From the NCBI GenBank assembly GCA_938018045.1, contig CALIIP010000254.1, positions 1 through 17,591 of the forward strand: a stretch of 17,591 nucleotides of DNA, in the 5' to 3' direction. The notes below the pieces were generated by a model. That model was not told the origin of the DNA and did not search any database. It saw only the letters and a program-made list of their open reading frames with translations. The DNA is from an uncultured Flavobacteriaceae bacterium. Its GTDB lineage: Bacteria; Bacteroidota; Bacteroidia; Flavobacteriales; Flavobacteriaceae. A program made the translations under genes and the position numbers. How positions within the stretch are numbered: position 1 is the stretch's first letter; the number at the start of each line of letters is the position of its first letter. Shown here piece by piece: positions 7,430-13,096 of the stretch.

Positions 7430-8119
7430 ATGAGTTCAATTTCAAAATCTACACTTACTTTTTTAAAATCTCTTAAAAAGAATAATAATCGAGAATGGTT
7501 TACTGAAAATAAACCACTATTTCAAGCAGAAAACGAGCACTTTGTTTCATTTGCTGATGCTGTTTTAGCAGAAATGAATAAGTTTGATAATATTGAAACT
7601 CCGACTGGAAAAAAAAGTGTTTTTAGAATTTATAGAGATGTACGTTTTTCAAAAGATAAAACACCTTATAAAAATCATTTTAGCGCTTCTTTCAAAAGAG
7701 CAACAAAGTTACTTCGTGGAGGCTATTATATGCATATAGAGCCTAACAATTCATTTATTGGAGGTGGTTTTTGGGGTCCAGACCCAAAGGATTTATTGCG
7801 TATTCGTAAAGAAATTGCTACAGACGCATCTGAATTAAGGGAAATTACTACTGATAAAAATTTTATAAACGTATTTGGAGGATTACAAGGTGATAAAGTA
7901 AAAACAGCGCCAAGAGGATTTGACAAAAATCACAAAGACTTAGATTTATTGCAGTTTAAACAATATGTAATTAGTAGGAAATTTAGTGATAAAGAAGTTT
8001 TAGATCCAAATTTTCACAAAAAAGCAGCTGAAACATTTAATGCAATGCTCCCGTTTTTTGATTTTATGAGTGCAGTTCTTACAACTGATGAAAATGGAAT
8101 TCCGTTGTATGAAAATTAA
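7430..8119 (+). CDS. DUF2461 family protein (TIGR02453-type)
   Basis: A conserved cytoplasmic protein of unknown function, with 229 residues from ATG at 7430. The frame also opens at a TTG at 7403, but that adds only nine non-conserved residues and lies inside the terminator/promoter overlap, so ATG is preferred. Family landmarks are FLKSLKKNNNREWFTENKPLF near the N-terminus, the highly conserved VFRIYRDVRFSKDKTPYKNHF block, and GGYYMHIEPNNSFIGGGFWGPDP. The last block suggests a pocket-forming beta region. No catalytic activity is established for the family, as far as I know. It stands alone between the DoxX terminator and the convergent CAP lipoprotein gene; expression is probably from a promoter overlapping 7395-7414. 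Confidence 0.85.
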   Translation: MSSISKSTLTFLKSLKKNNNREWFTENKPLFQAENEHFVSFADAVLAEMNKFDNIETPTGKKSVFRIYRDVRFSKDKTPYKNHFSASFKRATKLLRGGYYMHIEPNNSFIGGGFWGPDPKDLLRIRKEIATDASELREITTDKNFINVFGGLQGDKVKTAPRGFDKNHKDLDLLQFKQYVISRKFSDKEVLDPNFHKKAAETFNAMLPFFDFMSAVLTTDENGIPLYEN

Positions 8120-8232
8120 AAAAATGGTAGTTTACACTCAATTTTATTAGATTTAAGAAATGTAATTGTAATGATATATTAAATAATTACCGCCTAACTA
8201 GATTGTTTACAACATGTTATTAACTTCAGAAT

Positions 8233-8240
8233 TATTTTTG
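8233..8240 (+). promoter_or_regulatory. -7 box possibly driving a plus-strand small RNA
   Basis: TATTTTTG matches TAnnTTTG exactly, on the plus strand, after the DUF2461 stop codon and with no protein gene downstream on that strand. No convincing -33 TTTG was found at the proper spacing, so this is a weak call on its own. Confidence 0.3.
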
Positions 8241-8246
8241 AGTGGC

Positions 8247-8445
8247 TATTGTATTTGTGAAGTATATTCTTTAATATTGTTAAAGTTAATAAATCCCCAC
8301 TATTTTACTGAAAATTATTAATTATTATAGTATAAAACACTATAAATATAAAGAATAAAAAAACAGTCGTATTATTAAACTTAGATAGATACTACCGTTG
8401 TGGGGACGACATTAAACCTATTTAAGCGATACGACTGTTCCTTTT
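8247..8445 (+). ncRNA. Candidate structured small RNA
   Basis: Not a known RNA family that I recognise. The limits are inferred from the -7 box at 8233-8240 and the end of the hairpin at 8439. The 3' part folds as three stacked helices. The outer helix is 11 perfect pairs, AACAGTCGTAT (8362-8372) with ATACGACTGTT (8429-8439). The middle helix is 9 pairs, CTTAGATAG (8380-8388) with CTATTTAAG (8418-8426), one of them G-U. The apical helix is GTTG (8397-8400) with CGAC (8407-8410), with one G-U, closing a UGGGGA loop. Both imperfect positions are G-U if the plus strand is transcribed but A-C mismatches on the minus strand, which favours a plus-strand RNA. The tip GTTGTGGGGAC is the exact complement of the marR mRNA start region. 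The CCTTTTAG after the stem is a weak terminator tail. It may instead be only the CAP-gene terminator. Confidence 0.35.
8357..8439 (-). terminator. Terminator-like hairpin after the CAP lipoprotein gene
   Basis: Read on the minus strand, the 11-bp outer helix (8439-8429 with 8372-8362) starts 17 nt after the CAP gene stop and is followed by a run of T down to 8357. This is a good Rho-independent signature except for the unusually large 56-nt interior, which itself contains further helices. The same DNA is the candidate plus-strand RNA described separately; both uses are compatible. Confidence 0.5.
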
Positions 8446-8456
8446 AGTATATTTTC

Positions 8457-8954
8457 TTATTTTTTGATAAAGATGTTTGTGAAATAGTATTTTCCTTCAC
8501 TATTTCTCTTAGTAGAAATTCCAAAGTCTGTAAACGTTGCGTTTTCAATATTAAGTCTATGACCGTCACTATTTAGCCATGCATTTACTACTGCTTCAGC
8601 ACTACTATATCCATAAGCTACATTTTCAGCAACACTTTTTGCAGAGGCATAAGTAACTAAATTTTGATAACGAACTCCAAAATTAGCATGACTTACATCT
8701 CCAGTTTGAACCATATAATCTGTATGTGTTATTGCTTCACTTGAAACAATATTGTAAACACCTAGTTCTGGTAAACCATTACTTACTCTATGCGCATTAA
8801 TTAAGCTAAATATTTCGTATTCTATGCTTGTATAAGACAAGTTAATATCAGCTTTTTCAGACAAATTAATTTCATCACTATCATTACTTGAACATGAGAA
8901 CAGAAAAGTACTTACTAAAGTTAAAATTAGAATTTTTTTGGGGAAATTTTTCAT
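8457..8954 (-). CDS. CAP/SCP-domain lipoprotein
   Basis: A 165-residue exported lipoprotein. The N-terminus MKNFPKKILILTLVSTFLFSC is a lipoprotein signal with the acylated cysteine at residue 21. The acidic stretch after it (CSSNDSDE) is reminiscent of Bacteroidetes surface-export signals, so outer-membrane or surface location is plausible. Residues about 46-163 form a CAP (cysteine-rich secretory/antigen 5/PR-1) domain: FSLINAHRVSNGLPEL, a histidine at 77, the AENVAYGYSSAEAVVNAWLNSDGHRLNI block holding Glu110 and His132 of the CAP cavity, and the closing YYFTNIFIKK. Bacterial CAP proteins have varied or unknown roles. It is the only gene between the DUF2461 and marR genes. Its leader carries a terminator-like hairpin and CCCC boxes, which suggests regulation of expression. 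Confidence 0.87.
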   Translation of the reverse strand: MKNFPKKILILTLVSTFLFSCSSNDSDEINLSEKADINLSYTSIEYEIFSLINAHRVSNGLPELGVYNIVSSEAITHTDYMVQTGDVSHANFGVRYQNLVTYASAKSVAENVAYGYSSAEAVVNAWLNSDGHRLNIENATFTDFGISTKRNSEGKYYFTNIFIKK

Positions 8955-8975
8955 TGTGTGTGTATTTTAGGGGTT

Positions 8976-9029
8976 AAAAAACAACTGCAATTACATAAGT
9001 TTGGGGCTATATGCTGTAATTACAGTTGT
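8976..9029 (-). promoter_or_regulatory. Terminator-like leader hairpin (possible attenuator) of the CAP gene
   Basis: On the minus strand a 15-bp stem (9029-9015 with 8995-8981) is complete if one G-U pair is allowed, encloses a 19-nt loop containing CCCC and is followed at once by six T. It ends about 21 nt before the CAP start codon. The imperfect position is G-U on the minus strand and C-A on the plus strand, so the minus-strand transcript is favoured. It could end marR transcription or act as an attenuator of the CAP gene. Confidence 0.5.
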
Positions 9030-9105
9030 AATTGGGGTTGATTTTTTTATTATAGAGTTAGTTGTTAAAAAAGGCATGCATTAAAAGACTTAAATCTTCT
9101 TAATA

Positions 9106-9138
9106 AAGAAAAATCAAATTAATTTTCGGATTGCTTCT
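9106..9138. repeat. Direct repeat copy 1
   Basis: 33 bp, of which the last 23 (9116-9138, ending TTCGGATTGCTTCT) are identical to the second copy at 9306-9328. The first part differs by one base and a one-base gap. Copies are 190 bp apart. Confidence 0.8.
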
Positions 9139-9202
9139 CATTTTCAATGATGAACGACAACTTTCAATACATGCCAAAACTTACTTAAACATACTTACAC
9201 TA

Positions 9203-9233
<31 letters not shown>

Positions 9234-9294
9234 TTCTATTATTACAATGATACTGGGAAATACACCTATATTTTTATCTTACTAAAATGGTTAA

Positions 9295-9328
9295 AAGAAA
9301 AGTCAAAATTAATTTTCGGATTGCTTCT
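9295..9328. repeat. Direct repeat copy 2
   Basis: 34 bp, matching 9106-9138 with one substitution and one extra A. It contains TAATTTTG on the minus strand, a -7-like word that the other copy lacks because of the missing A. Confidence 0.8.
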
Positions 9329-9346
9329 AATTTCTCTTCGGTATAC

Positions 9347-9386
9347 TCCCCATTATATCATTATACAGTTGTGGGGAAACTATATA
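9347..9386 (-). other. marR 3' hairpin with possible pseudoknot
   Basis: On the minus strand, 20 nt after the marR stop, TATATAGTT (9386-9378) pairs with AACTGTATA (9370-9362): 9 pairs including one G-U. The loop is TCCCCAC. A TGGGGA word follows 9 nt later (9352-9347) and can pair with the loop, giving an H-type pseudoknot layout. The loop is also the complement of the tip of the 8362-8439 hairpin. Confidence 0.4.
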
Positions 9387-9405
9387 TTTTATTAAACCAC
9401 CATTC

Positions 9406-9864
9406 TTAATCTTGTGGTTTAAGTTTATTCAATAATTTATTTAAGGTTAACAAATCGCGTTTTGTCAAATTTTTAACAATTTCTTTTTCTTTTAGAAGTT
9501 GAGATTTCTCAATTTCTTTTAATAGCAATATTCCCTTATCGGTAATATTAATTTCGACTTTCCTCCTATTCTCTTGTGATTGTTCTCTTGTCAAAAGACC
9601 TTTAAGTCTTAATTTTTCGACCAATCTTGTTGTATTACTCATTTTACTGACCATACTATTTTGAATAGTGCTCATATTCGCGGTTGTTTCACCCAATCTT
9701 TCCAATATTAAAAGAACGTTGTACTGCTCAACTGATAAAGCAAATTGTTTTAAATGCTCAGCAGACTTTTCATAAACCCAATTTCCTGTTGACAATAAAT
9801 TATTAATTGTCTCATAAGGTAAATTTTGATTTACACCTTTTTCATTTTCATTTTCTTCACTCAT
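9406..9864 (-). CDS. MarR-family transcriptional regulator
   Basis: A 152-residue winged-helix DNA-binding protein, expected to act as a dimer and usually as a repressor relieved by a ligand or oxidation. The helix-turn-helix is at about residues 63-92 (NMSTIQNSMVSKMSNTTRLVEKL). It is followed by the wing with the family-typical ENRRKVEINITDKG at 98-111, and a C-terminal dimerisation helix rich in Lys, Leu and Asn. There are no cysteines, so a cysteine-based redox sensor is unlikely. The start ATG at 9864 is supported by the promoter and the following operator. No divergent gene that it obviously controls is present; upstream lies a gene-poor stretch back to typA. Autoregulation is likely from the 26-bp palindrome at 9875-9900. 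The ligand and other targets are unknown. Confidence 0.9.
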   Translation of the reverse strand: MSEENENEKGVNQNLPYETINNLLSTGNWVYEKSAEHLKQFALSVEQYNVLLILERLGETTANMSTIQNSMVSKMSNTTRLVEKLRLKGLLTREQSQENRRKVEINITDKGILLLKEIEKSQLLKEKEIVKNLTKRDLLTLNKLLNKLKPQD

Positions 9865-9865
9865 T

Positions 9866-9876
9866 GTTGTGGGGAC
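9866..9876 (-). promoter_or_regulatory. marR translation-start element complementary to the candidate small RNA
   Basis: In the marR mRNA GUCCCCACAAC ends one base before the AUG. The plus-strand word GTTGTGGGGAC is identical at 8397-8407. Pairing of a plus-strand RNA from there would cover the ribosome-binding region of marR. Confidence 0.35.
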
Positions 9877-9900
9877 AATAATTGTATATACAACTATTGT
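9875..9900. promoter_or_regulatory. Probable MarR operator (autoregulation)
   Basis: A 26-bp palindrome with one asymmetric pair (9881/9894). Outer arms are ACAATA (9875-9880) and TATTGT (9895-9900), and the core is the perfect 12-bp TTGTATATACAA (9882-9893). It begins right at the predicted transcription start, between the -7 box and the marR ATG. MarR proteins commonly bind TTG-rich AT palindromes of this size in their own promoters. Binding by this protein is inferred. Confidence 0.65.
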
Positions 9901-9905
9901 TACGA

Positions 9906-9936
9906 CAAATGTAAAAGATTAAATGGATACACCAAA
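9906..9936 (-). promoter_or_regulatory. marR promoter
   Basis: On the minus strand TTTG (9936-9933), 19 nt, then TACATTTG (9913-9906). Both boxes match the Bacteroidetes consensus with ideal spacing. Transcription should begin near 9899, inside the operator palindrome, giving a leader of about 35 nt. Confidence 0.75.
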
Positions 9937-10254
9937 CAAAAAACAAACTTTTTTATTTTTTTTATTTCGCGCTCTAACTAAAAAGTTATAGTTATTGGAG
10001 TGAAAAATACAGTATATGATGTTGTAAAATTACGGCGTATAATGTCATAACTACCTGTATTATTGGGAATTAAACATATAGTAATGAATTTATTTTGAAA
10101 ATTATAATGGTAACTATAACCCTACACCTAGTGAAAATAATGAATAAAATTATTTTTAAATATTTCTTAAAATAATTTTAAATTATCCTAAATTCAGCTA
10201 TTTATAGAATGAATTATGACTGATTTGTTGTGAAAATCGTCCTAAATATGTCCA

Positions 10255-10270
10255 ATTTCGTGCACGAAAT
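10255..10270. promoter_or_regulatory. 16-bp perfect palindrome, possible operator
   Basis: ATTTCGTGCACGAAAT is perfectly palindromic, with a GC-rich centre in very AT-rich surroundings. It looks like a protein-binding site, but no promoter or gene beside it shows what it would control. Confidence 0.35.
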
Positions 10271-10301
10271 ATTGTTTTTATACAATAAATATGAAGTTTT
10301 T

Positions 10302-10357
10302 ACGCACAAATATGCATGGATTCAAACATAAATTAGACTAAAATGTGCGTTTTTTTA
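10302..10357 (+). terminator. Possible plus-strand terminator in gene-free DNA
   Basis: ACGCACA (10302-10308) pairs perfectly with TGTGCGT (10344-10350), followed by seven T in all including the last stem base. The 35-nt loop is large. It would end a plus-strand transcript from the marR-typA gap, where no protein gene is seen. Confidence 0.3.
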
Positions 10358-10377
10358 AATTAAAAAATCTCTAAAAC

Positions 10378-10406
10378 AAAAAAAACTCCCTGAATATTCA
10401 GAGAGT
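10378..10406 (-). terminator. Rho-independent terminator of typA
   Basis: On the minus strand ACTCTCTGAA (10406-10397) pairs with TTCAGGGAGT (10394-10385), ten pairs with one G-U. A T-run follows (A-run on plus, 10378-10384). It lies 22 nt after the typA stop codon. Confidence 0.85.
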
Positions 10407-10428
10407 TTTATCAATAATTAAGTATTAT

Positions 10429-12201
10429 TTATCCTTTAAAAGTAATTTTACGCATACGTAAACTTGCTGGAGTAACTTCTAAATACTCATCAGTTTTAAT
10501 ATATTCCATACATTCTTCTAATGAGAATTCTTTCTTTGGAGCAATATTTACTGCTGTATCTGTTCCAGACTTACGAACGTTTGTCAATTTCTTACCTTTA
10601 GTAAGGTTGATTGCCATATCTTCTTGTCTGTTATTTTCACCAACAACTTGTCCTTTATATATCTCTTGGTTAATATCAATAAAGAAAATACCTCTATCAC
10701 CAAGTTTATCAATTGCATATGCTGTTGCTTTTCCTGTTTCAGCAGATACCAATGCTCCTTTTATCTCTTCACTAAAATCACCTTTATAAAGCCCATATTC
10801 ACTAAACCTATGGTTTATAATTGCAGTTCCTGATGTTGCTGTTAAAATTTTATTACGCAAACCAATCAATCCTCTTGATGGAATAGAAAATTCTAAATGC
10901 TGTAAATCACCTTTAGGTTCCATAATCAACATATCCCCTTTTCTAAGTGATACTAAATTAATAGCTTTAGAAGCCATTTCTTCAGGTACATCAATTGACA
11001 ACGTTTCCATTGGCTCATGTTTCTTACCATCAATTTCTTTAATTATTACTTGCGGTCTTCCAACTTGTAATTCATATCCTTCTCTACGCATTGTCTCAAT
11101 CAATACAGATAAGTGTAATACTCCACGTCCAAAAACGGTAAATCTATCTTCACTATCTGTAGTTTCAACTTTTAATGCTAAGTTTTTCTCTAATTCTTTG
11201 AATAAACGATCACGTAAGTGGCGCGAAGTAACAAATTTACCTTCTTTACCAAAGAAAGGTGAATTGTTAATAGTAAACAACATACTCATTGTAGGTTGAT
11301 CTACTTCAATTCTTGGTAATGCTTCTGGATTTTCAAGATCTGCAATAGTATCTCCAATTTCAAAACCTTCAATTCCTGTGATCGCACAGATATCTCCACT
11401 TCTTACTTTTGAAACTTTTACTTTACCCATTCCTTCAAAAACATGTAATTCTTTTATTCTTACTTTTTTAGTAGAACCATCAGCCTTACAAAGCATGTAA
11501 TCTTTATTCTCTTCTAAATCTCCTCTAAATACACGTCCAATTGCGATTCTTCCAGTAAAAGCAGAAAAGTCTAATGACGTAATTTGCATTTGTGGTGAAC
11601 CTTCTCTATAAGGTGCTTCAGGTATATGTTCAATTACTGCATCTAATAACGGAATGATATTGTCAATTGGTTTTTTCCAATCTGTATTCATCCAACCGTT
11701 TTTTGCAGAACCATATATAGTAGCAAAATCTAATTGATCTTCTGTAGCTTCTAATGCAAACATTAAATCAAAAACTTTTTCATGAACGATGTCTGGAGTA
11801 CAATTTTCTTTATCAACTTTGTTTACAACTACAATAGGAGTTAATCCTAATTCTAGTGCTTTTCCTAAAACAAATCTCGTTTGAGGCATAGGCCCTTCAA
11901 ATGCATCTACTAATAATAGAACACCATCAGCCATTTTTAATACTCGTTCAACCTCTCCACCAAAATCGGCGTGACCTGGAGTATCAATTACATTGATTTT
12001 TACACCTTTATAGTTAACTGATACATTTTTAGATAAAATGGTAATACCACGTTCTCTCTCTAAATCATTGTTATCCAATAATAAATCAGTACGAACTTTA
12101 CGGTCGTCTAATATTTTGGCTTGGTCAATAATTTTATCAACCAACGTTGTTTTTCCGTGATCGACGTGTGCTATAATAGCGATGTTTCTAATAGATTGCA
12201 T
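10429..12201 (-). CDS. typA: GTPase TypA/BipA
   Basis: A ribosome-associated translational GTPase of the EF-G/LepA class, involved in 50S assembly and growth under stress or cold in other bacteria. The start chosen is ATG at 12201 (590 residues). Five upstream codons beginning with TTG at 12216 would lie where transcription should begin. GTP-binding motifs are all present: AHVDHGKTT at residues 11-19, RGIT, DTPGHADFGGE and NKVD. The central domain 2, EF-G-like domains (GKEGKFVTSRHLRDRL, FGRGVLHLSVLIETMRREG) and the BipA-specific C-terminal part with GKKLTNVRKSGTD and LEVTPASLRMRK follow. Length matches the family. It has its own promoter (-7 at 12221-12228) and terminator, so it is probably a single-gene unit downstream of the proline dehydrogenase operon. 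Confidence 0.97.
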   Translation of the reverse strand: MQSIRNIAIIAHVDHGKTTLVDKIIDQAKILDDRKVRTDLLLDNNDLERERGITILSKNVSVNYKGVKINVIDTPGHADFGGEVERVLKMADGVLLLVDAFEGPMPQTRFVLGKALELGLTPIVVVNKVDKENCTPDIVHEKVFDLMFALEATEDQLDFATIYGSAKNGWMNTDWKKPIDNIIPLLDAVIEHIPEAPYREGSPQMQITSLDFSAFTGRIAIGRVFRGDLEENKDYMLCKADGSTKKVRIKELHVFEGMGKVKVSKVRSGDICAITGIEGFEIGDTIADLENPEALPRIEVDQPTMSMLFTINNSPFFGKEGKFVTSRHLRDRLFKELEKNLALKVETTDSEDRFTVFGRGVLHLSVLIETMRREGYELQVGRPQVIIKEIDGKKHEPMETLSIDVPEEMASKAINLVSLRKGDMLIMEPKGDLQHLEFSIPSRGLIGLRNKILTATSGTAIINHRFSEYGLYKGDFSEEIKGALVSAETGKATAYAIDKLGDRGIFFIDINQEIYKGQVVGENNRQEDMAINLTKGKKLTNVRKSGTDTAVNIAPKKEFSLEECMEYIKTDEYLEVTPASLRMRKITFKG

Positions 12202-12220
12202 ACTTAAATTTTTCAAGTTG

Positions 12221-12228
12221 CAAAAGTA
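12221..12228 (-). promoter_or_regulatory. typA -7 promoter box
   Basis: TACTTTTG on the minus strand matches TAnnTTTG exactly. Transcription would start near 12214, only about 13 nt before the ATG at 12201. This very short leader supports ATG over the upstream TTG. A -33 TTTG is not evident. Confidence 0.55.
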
Positions 12229-12263
12229 GTTGTTTTATTTTGATTTAATACTTAAAGTCTTAA

Positions 12264-12806
12264 TTAAGTTAAAGGACTTGATAGTGTAAGTAATTTACTG
12301 ACAGTATTCCAGTTACGTGAAGTAGCATTTACGTTTAGTTTTCTTTCAAATATATTAATTGTCATCTTTGAACGGCCTGCACCATTAGGATAGCGTGAAT
12401 AAATTAAATTGTTTTTGATGATAAATTCATCTGGAGAAAAATCTAATTGATTCATTATCTGAACATTTTCTTCTGAAGGAATTTCTGACAAAAAAGTAAC
12501 ATATAATTGCTTTGTATCAATTGTGCTCTCTTTTAAAAACGGATTGTTATTAAAAGCATACTTCCATTCCTTGACAGTTTTCACAATTACAGGAACTTCA
12601 AAACCATACTTTTTAAGAATAATAGTATGTATTTGTTGCTCTAATTCTTTGATTTTTTGATTGCCAGACTCAAAAATTACATTTCCACTTTGGATATATG
12701 TTTGCACGTTATTGAAATTTGATAATAATTCACGCAAATCAGCCATCAAAATTTTCTTTTGACCACTTACATTAATACCTCGCAAAAGTGCTATATACTT
12801 TATCAT
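12264..12806 (-). CDS. DUF1697 family protein
   Basis: A 180-residue conserved protein of unknown function. The hallmark N-terminus IALLRGINVSGQKKILMADLREL is followed by YIQSGNVIFES, both defining the DUF1697 family. The later KLNVNATSRNWNTVSKLL segment also matches the family's conserved end. The fold is thought to be ferredoxin-like, with no known reaction that I can name. Its ATG overlaps the stop codon of the LETM1-like gene by 4 nt (12803-12806), the classic ATGA overlap of translationally coupled genes. It is therefore in one transcript with that gene and proline dehydrogenase. Nothing in the neighbourhood points to a specific role. Confidence 0.88.
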   Translation of the reverse strand: MIKYIALLRGINVSGQKKILMADLRELLSNFNNVQTYIQSGNVIFESGNQKIKELEQQIHTIILKKYGFEVPVIVKTVKEWKYAFNNNPFLKESTIDTKQLYVTFLSEIPSEENVQIMNQLDFSPDEFIIKNNLIYSRYPNGAGRSKMTINIFERKLNVNATSRNWNTVSKLLTLSSPLT

Positions 12807-13096
12807 GGCTCTTTTTTATCATCCTCTCTAAAAGCACTTGGCAAAAGATTTGGAATTAATTTAATCAATAATGGGAATGAAAGTAAACCTCCAGGCAACA
12901 TGAATACTGCAAACGCTGGAATGCCTTTAAATATATCGAAGAGCTGATTTTTAACTTTTAGTCTTTCATCATCATTTAATTTCTGATGAGTTGATTTGCG
13001 CAACAACTTCAAAAGTTCTTTACTTTCACGAAGTTCTTGAATCAATAATTGCTTGTTTTTATTGACTAAATCAGTTAATTCTTCTTTCGTTTTCAA
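12803..13096 (-). CDS. Miniature LETM1-like protein
   Basis: 97 residues. The first 30 or so are a charged, probably coiled helix (KEELTDLVNKNKQLLIQELRESKELL). Residues about 32-90 closely resemble the core of the mitochondrial LETM1 ribosome-binding-like domain: KLNDDERLKVKNQLFDIFKGIPAFAVFMLPGG with a following hydrophobic stretch, then LIKLIPNLLPSAF, which corresponds to the LPNMLPSTF signature of LETM1. The tail is charged (REDDKKEP). LETM1 is an inner-membrane cation/proton exchange-related protein; bacterial versions are poorly studied. The only available start is TTG at 13096, immediately after the proline dehydrogenase TAA and in the same reading frame; the first ATG is too far in. Start and function are therefore uncertain, but the family resemblance is clear. 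Confidence 0.75.
   Translation of the reverse strand: MKTKEELTDLVNKNKQLLIQELRESKELLKLLRKSTHQKLNDDERLKVKNQLFDIFKGIPAFAVFMLPGGLLSFPLLIKLIPNLLPSAFREDDKKEP

Larger units (their letters stand above)
8120..8456. other. Convergent intergenic region with RNA-like structure
   Basis: A 337-nt gap between the ends of the DUF2461 gene and the CAP lipoprotein gene. It contains an exact -7 box on the plus strand (8233-8240), a TCCCCAC word at 8294-8300, a small hairpin (TTATAGT 8325-8331 with ACTATAA 8339-8345, 7-nt loop) and the large three-tier hairpin at 8362-8439. There is no credible open reading frame. Confidence 0.6.
9937..10376. other. Gene-free stretch between marR and typA
   Basis: A 440-nt AT-rich stretch upstream of marR and downstream of typA. 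It contains an AT-only hairpin (about 10146-10180), a 16-bp perfect palindrome (10255-10270), a small hairpin TATTGT/ACAATA (10270-10287) and a plus-strand terminator-like hairpin (10302-10357). Open frames of 22 codons (9923-9991) and 16 codons (10291-10341) exist on the plus strand but have no support. Confidence 0.5.

Noticed and set aside
8970..9037. G-quadruplex from three GGGG runs
   Set aside because: The runs are about 30 nt apart and only three are present; loops are far too long.
9366..9377. DnaA box (TGTGGGGAA resembling TGTGGATAA)
   Set aside because: It differs at two of nine bases from the TTATCCACA consensus, the other copies differ more, and there is no replication gene or AT-rich box cluster typical of an origin.
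9923..9991. 22-residue peptide divergent from marR
   Set aside because: It overlaps the marR -33 box, has no promoter on the plus strand, and its phenylalanine-rich core comes from a poly-T run.
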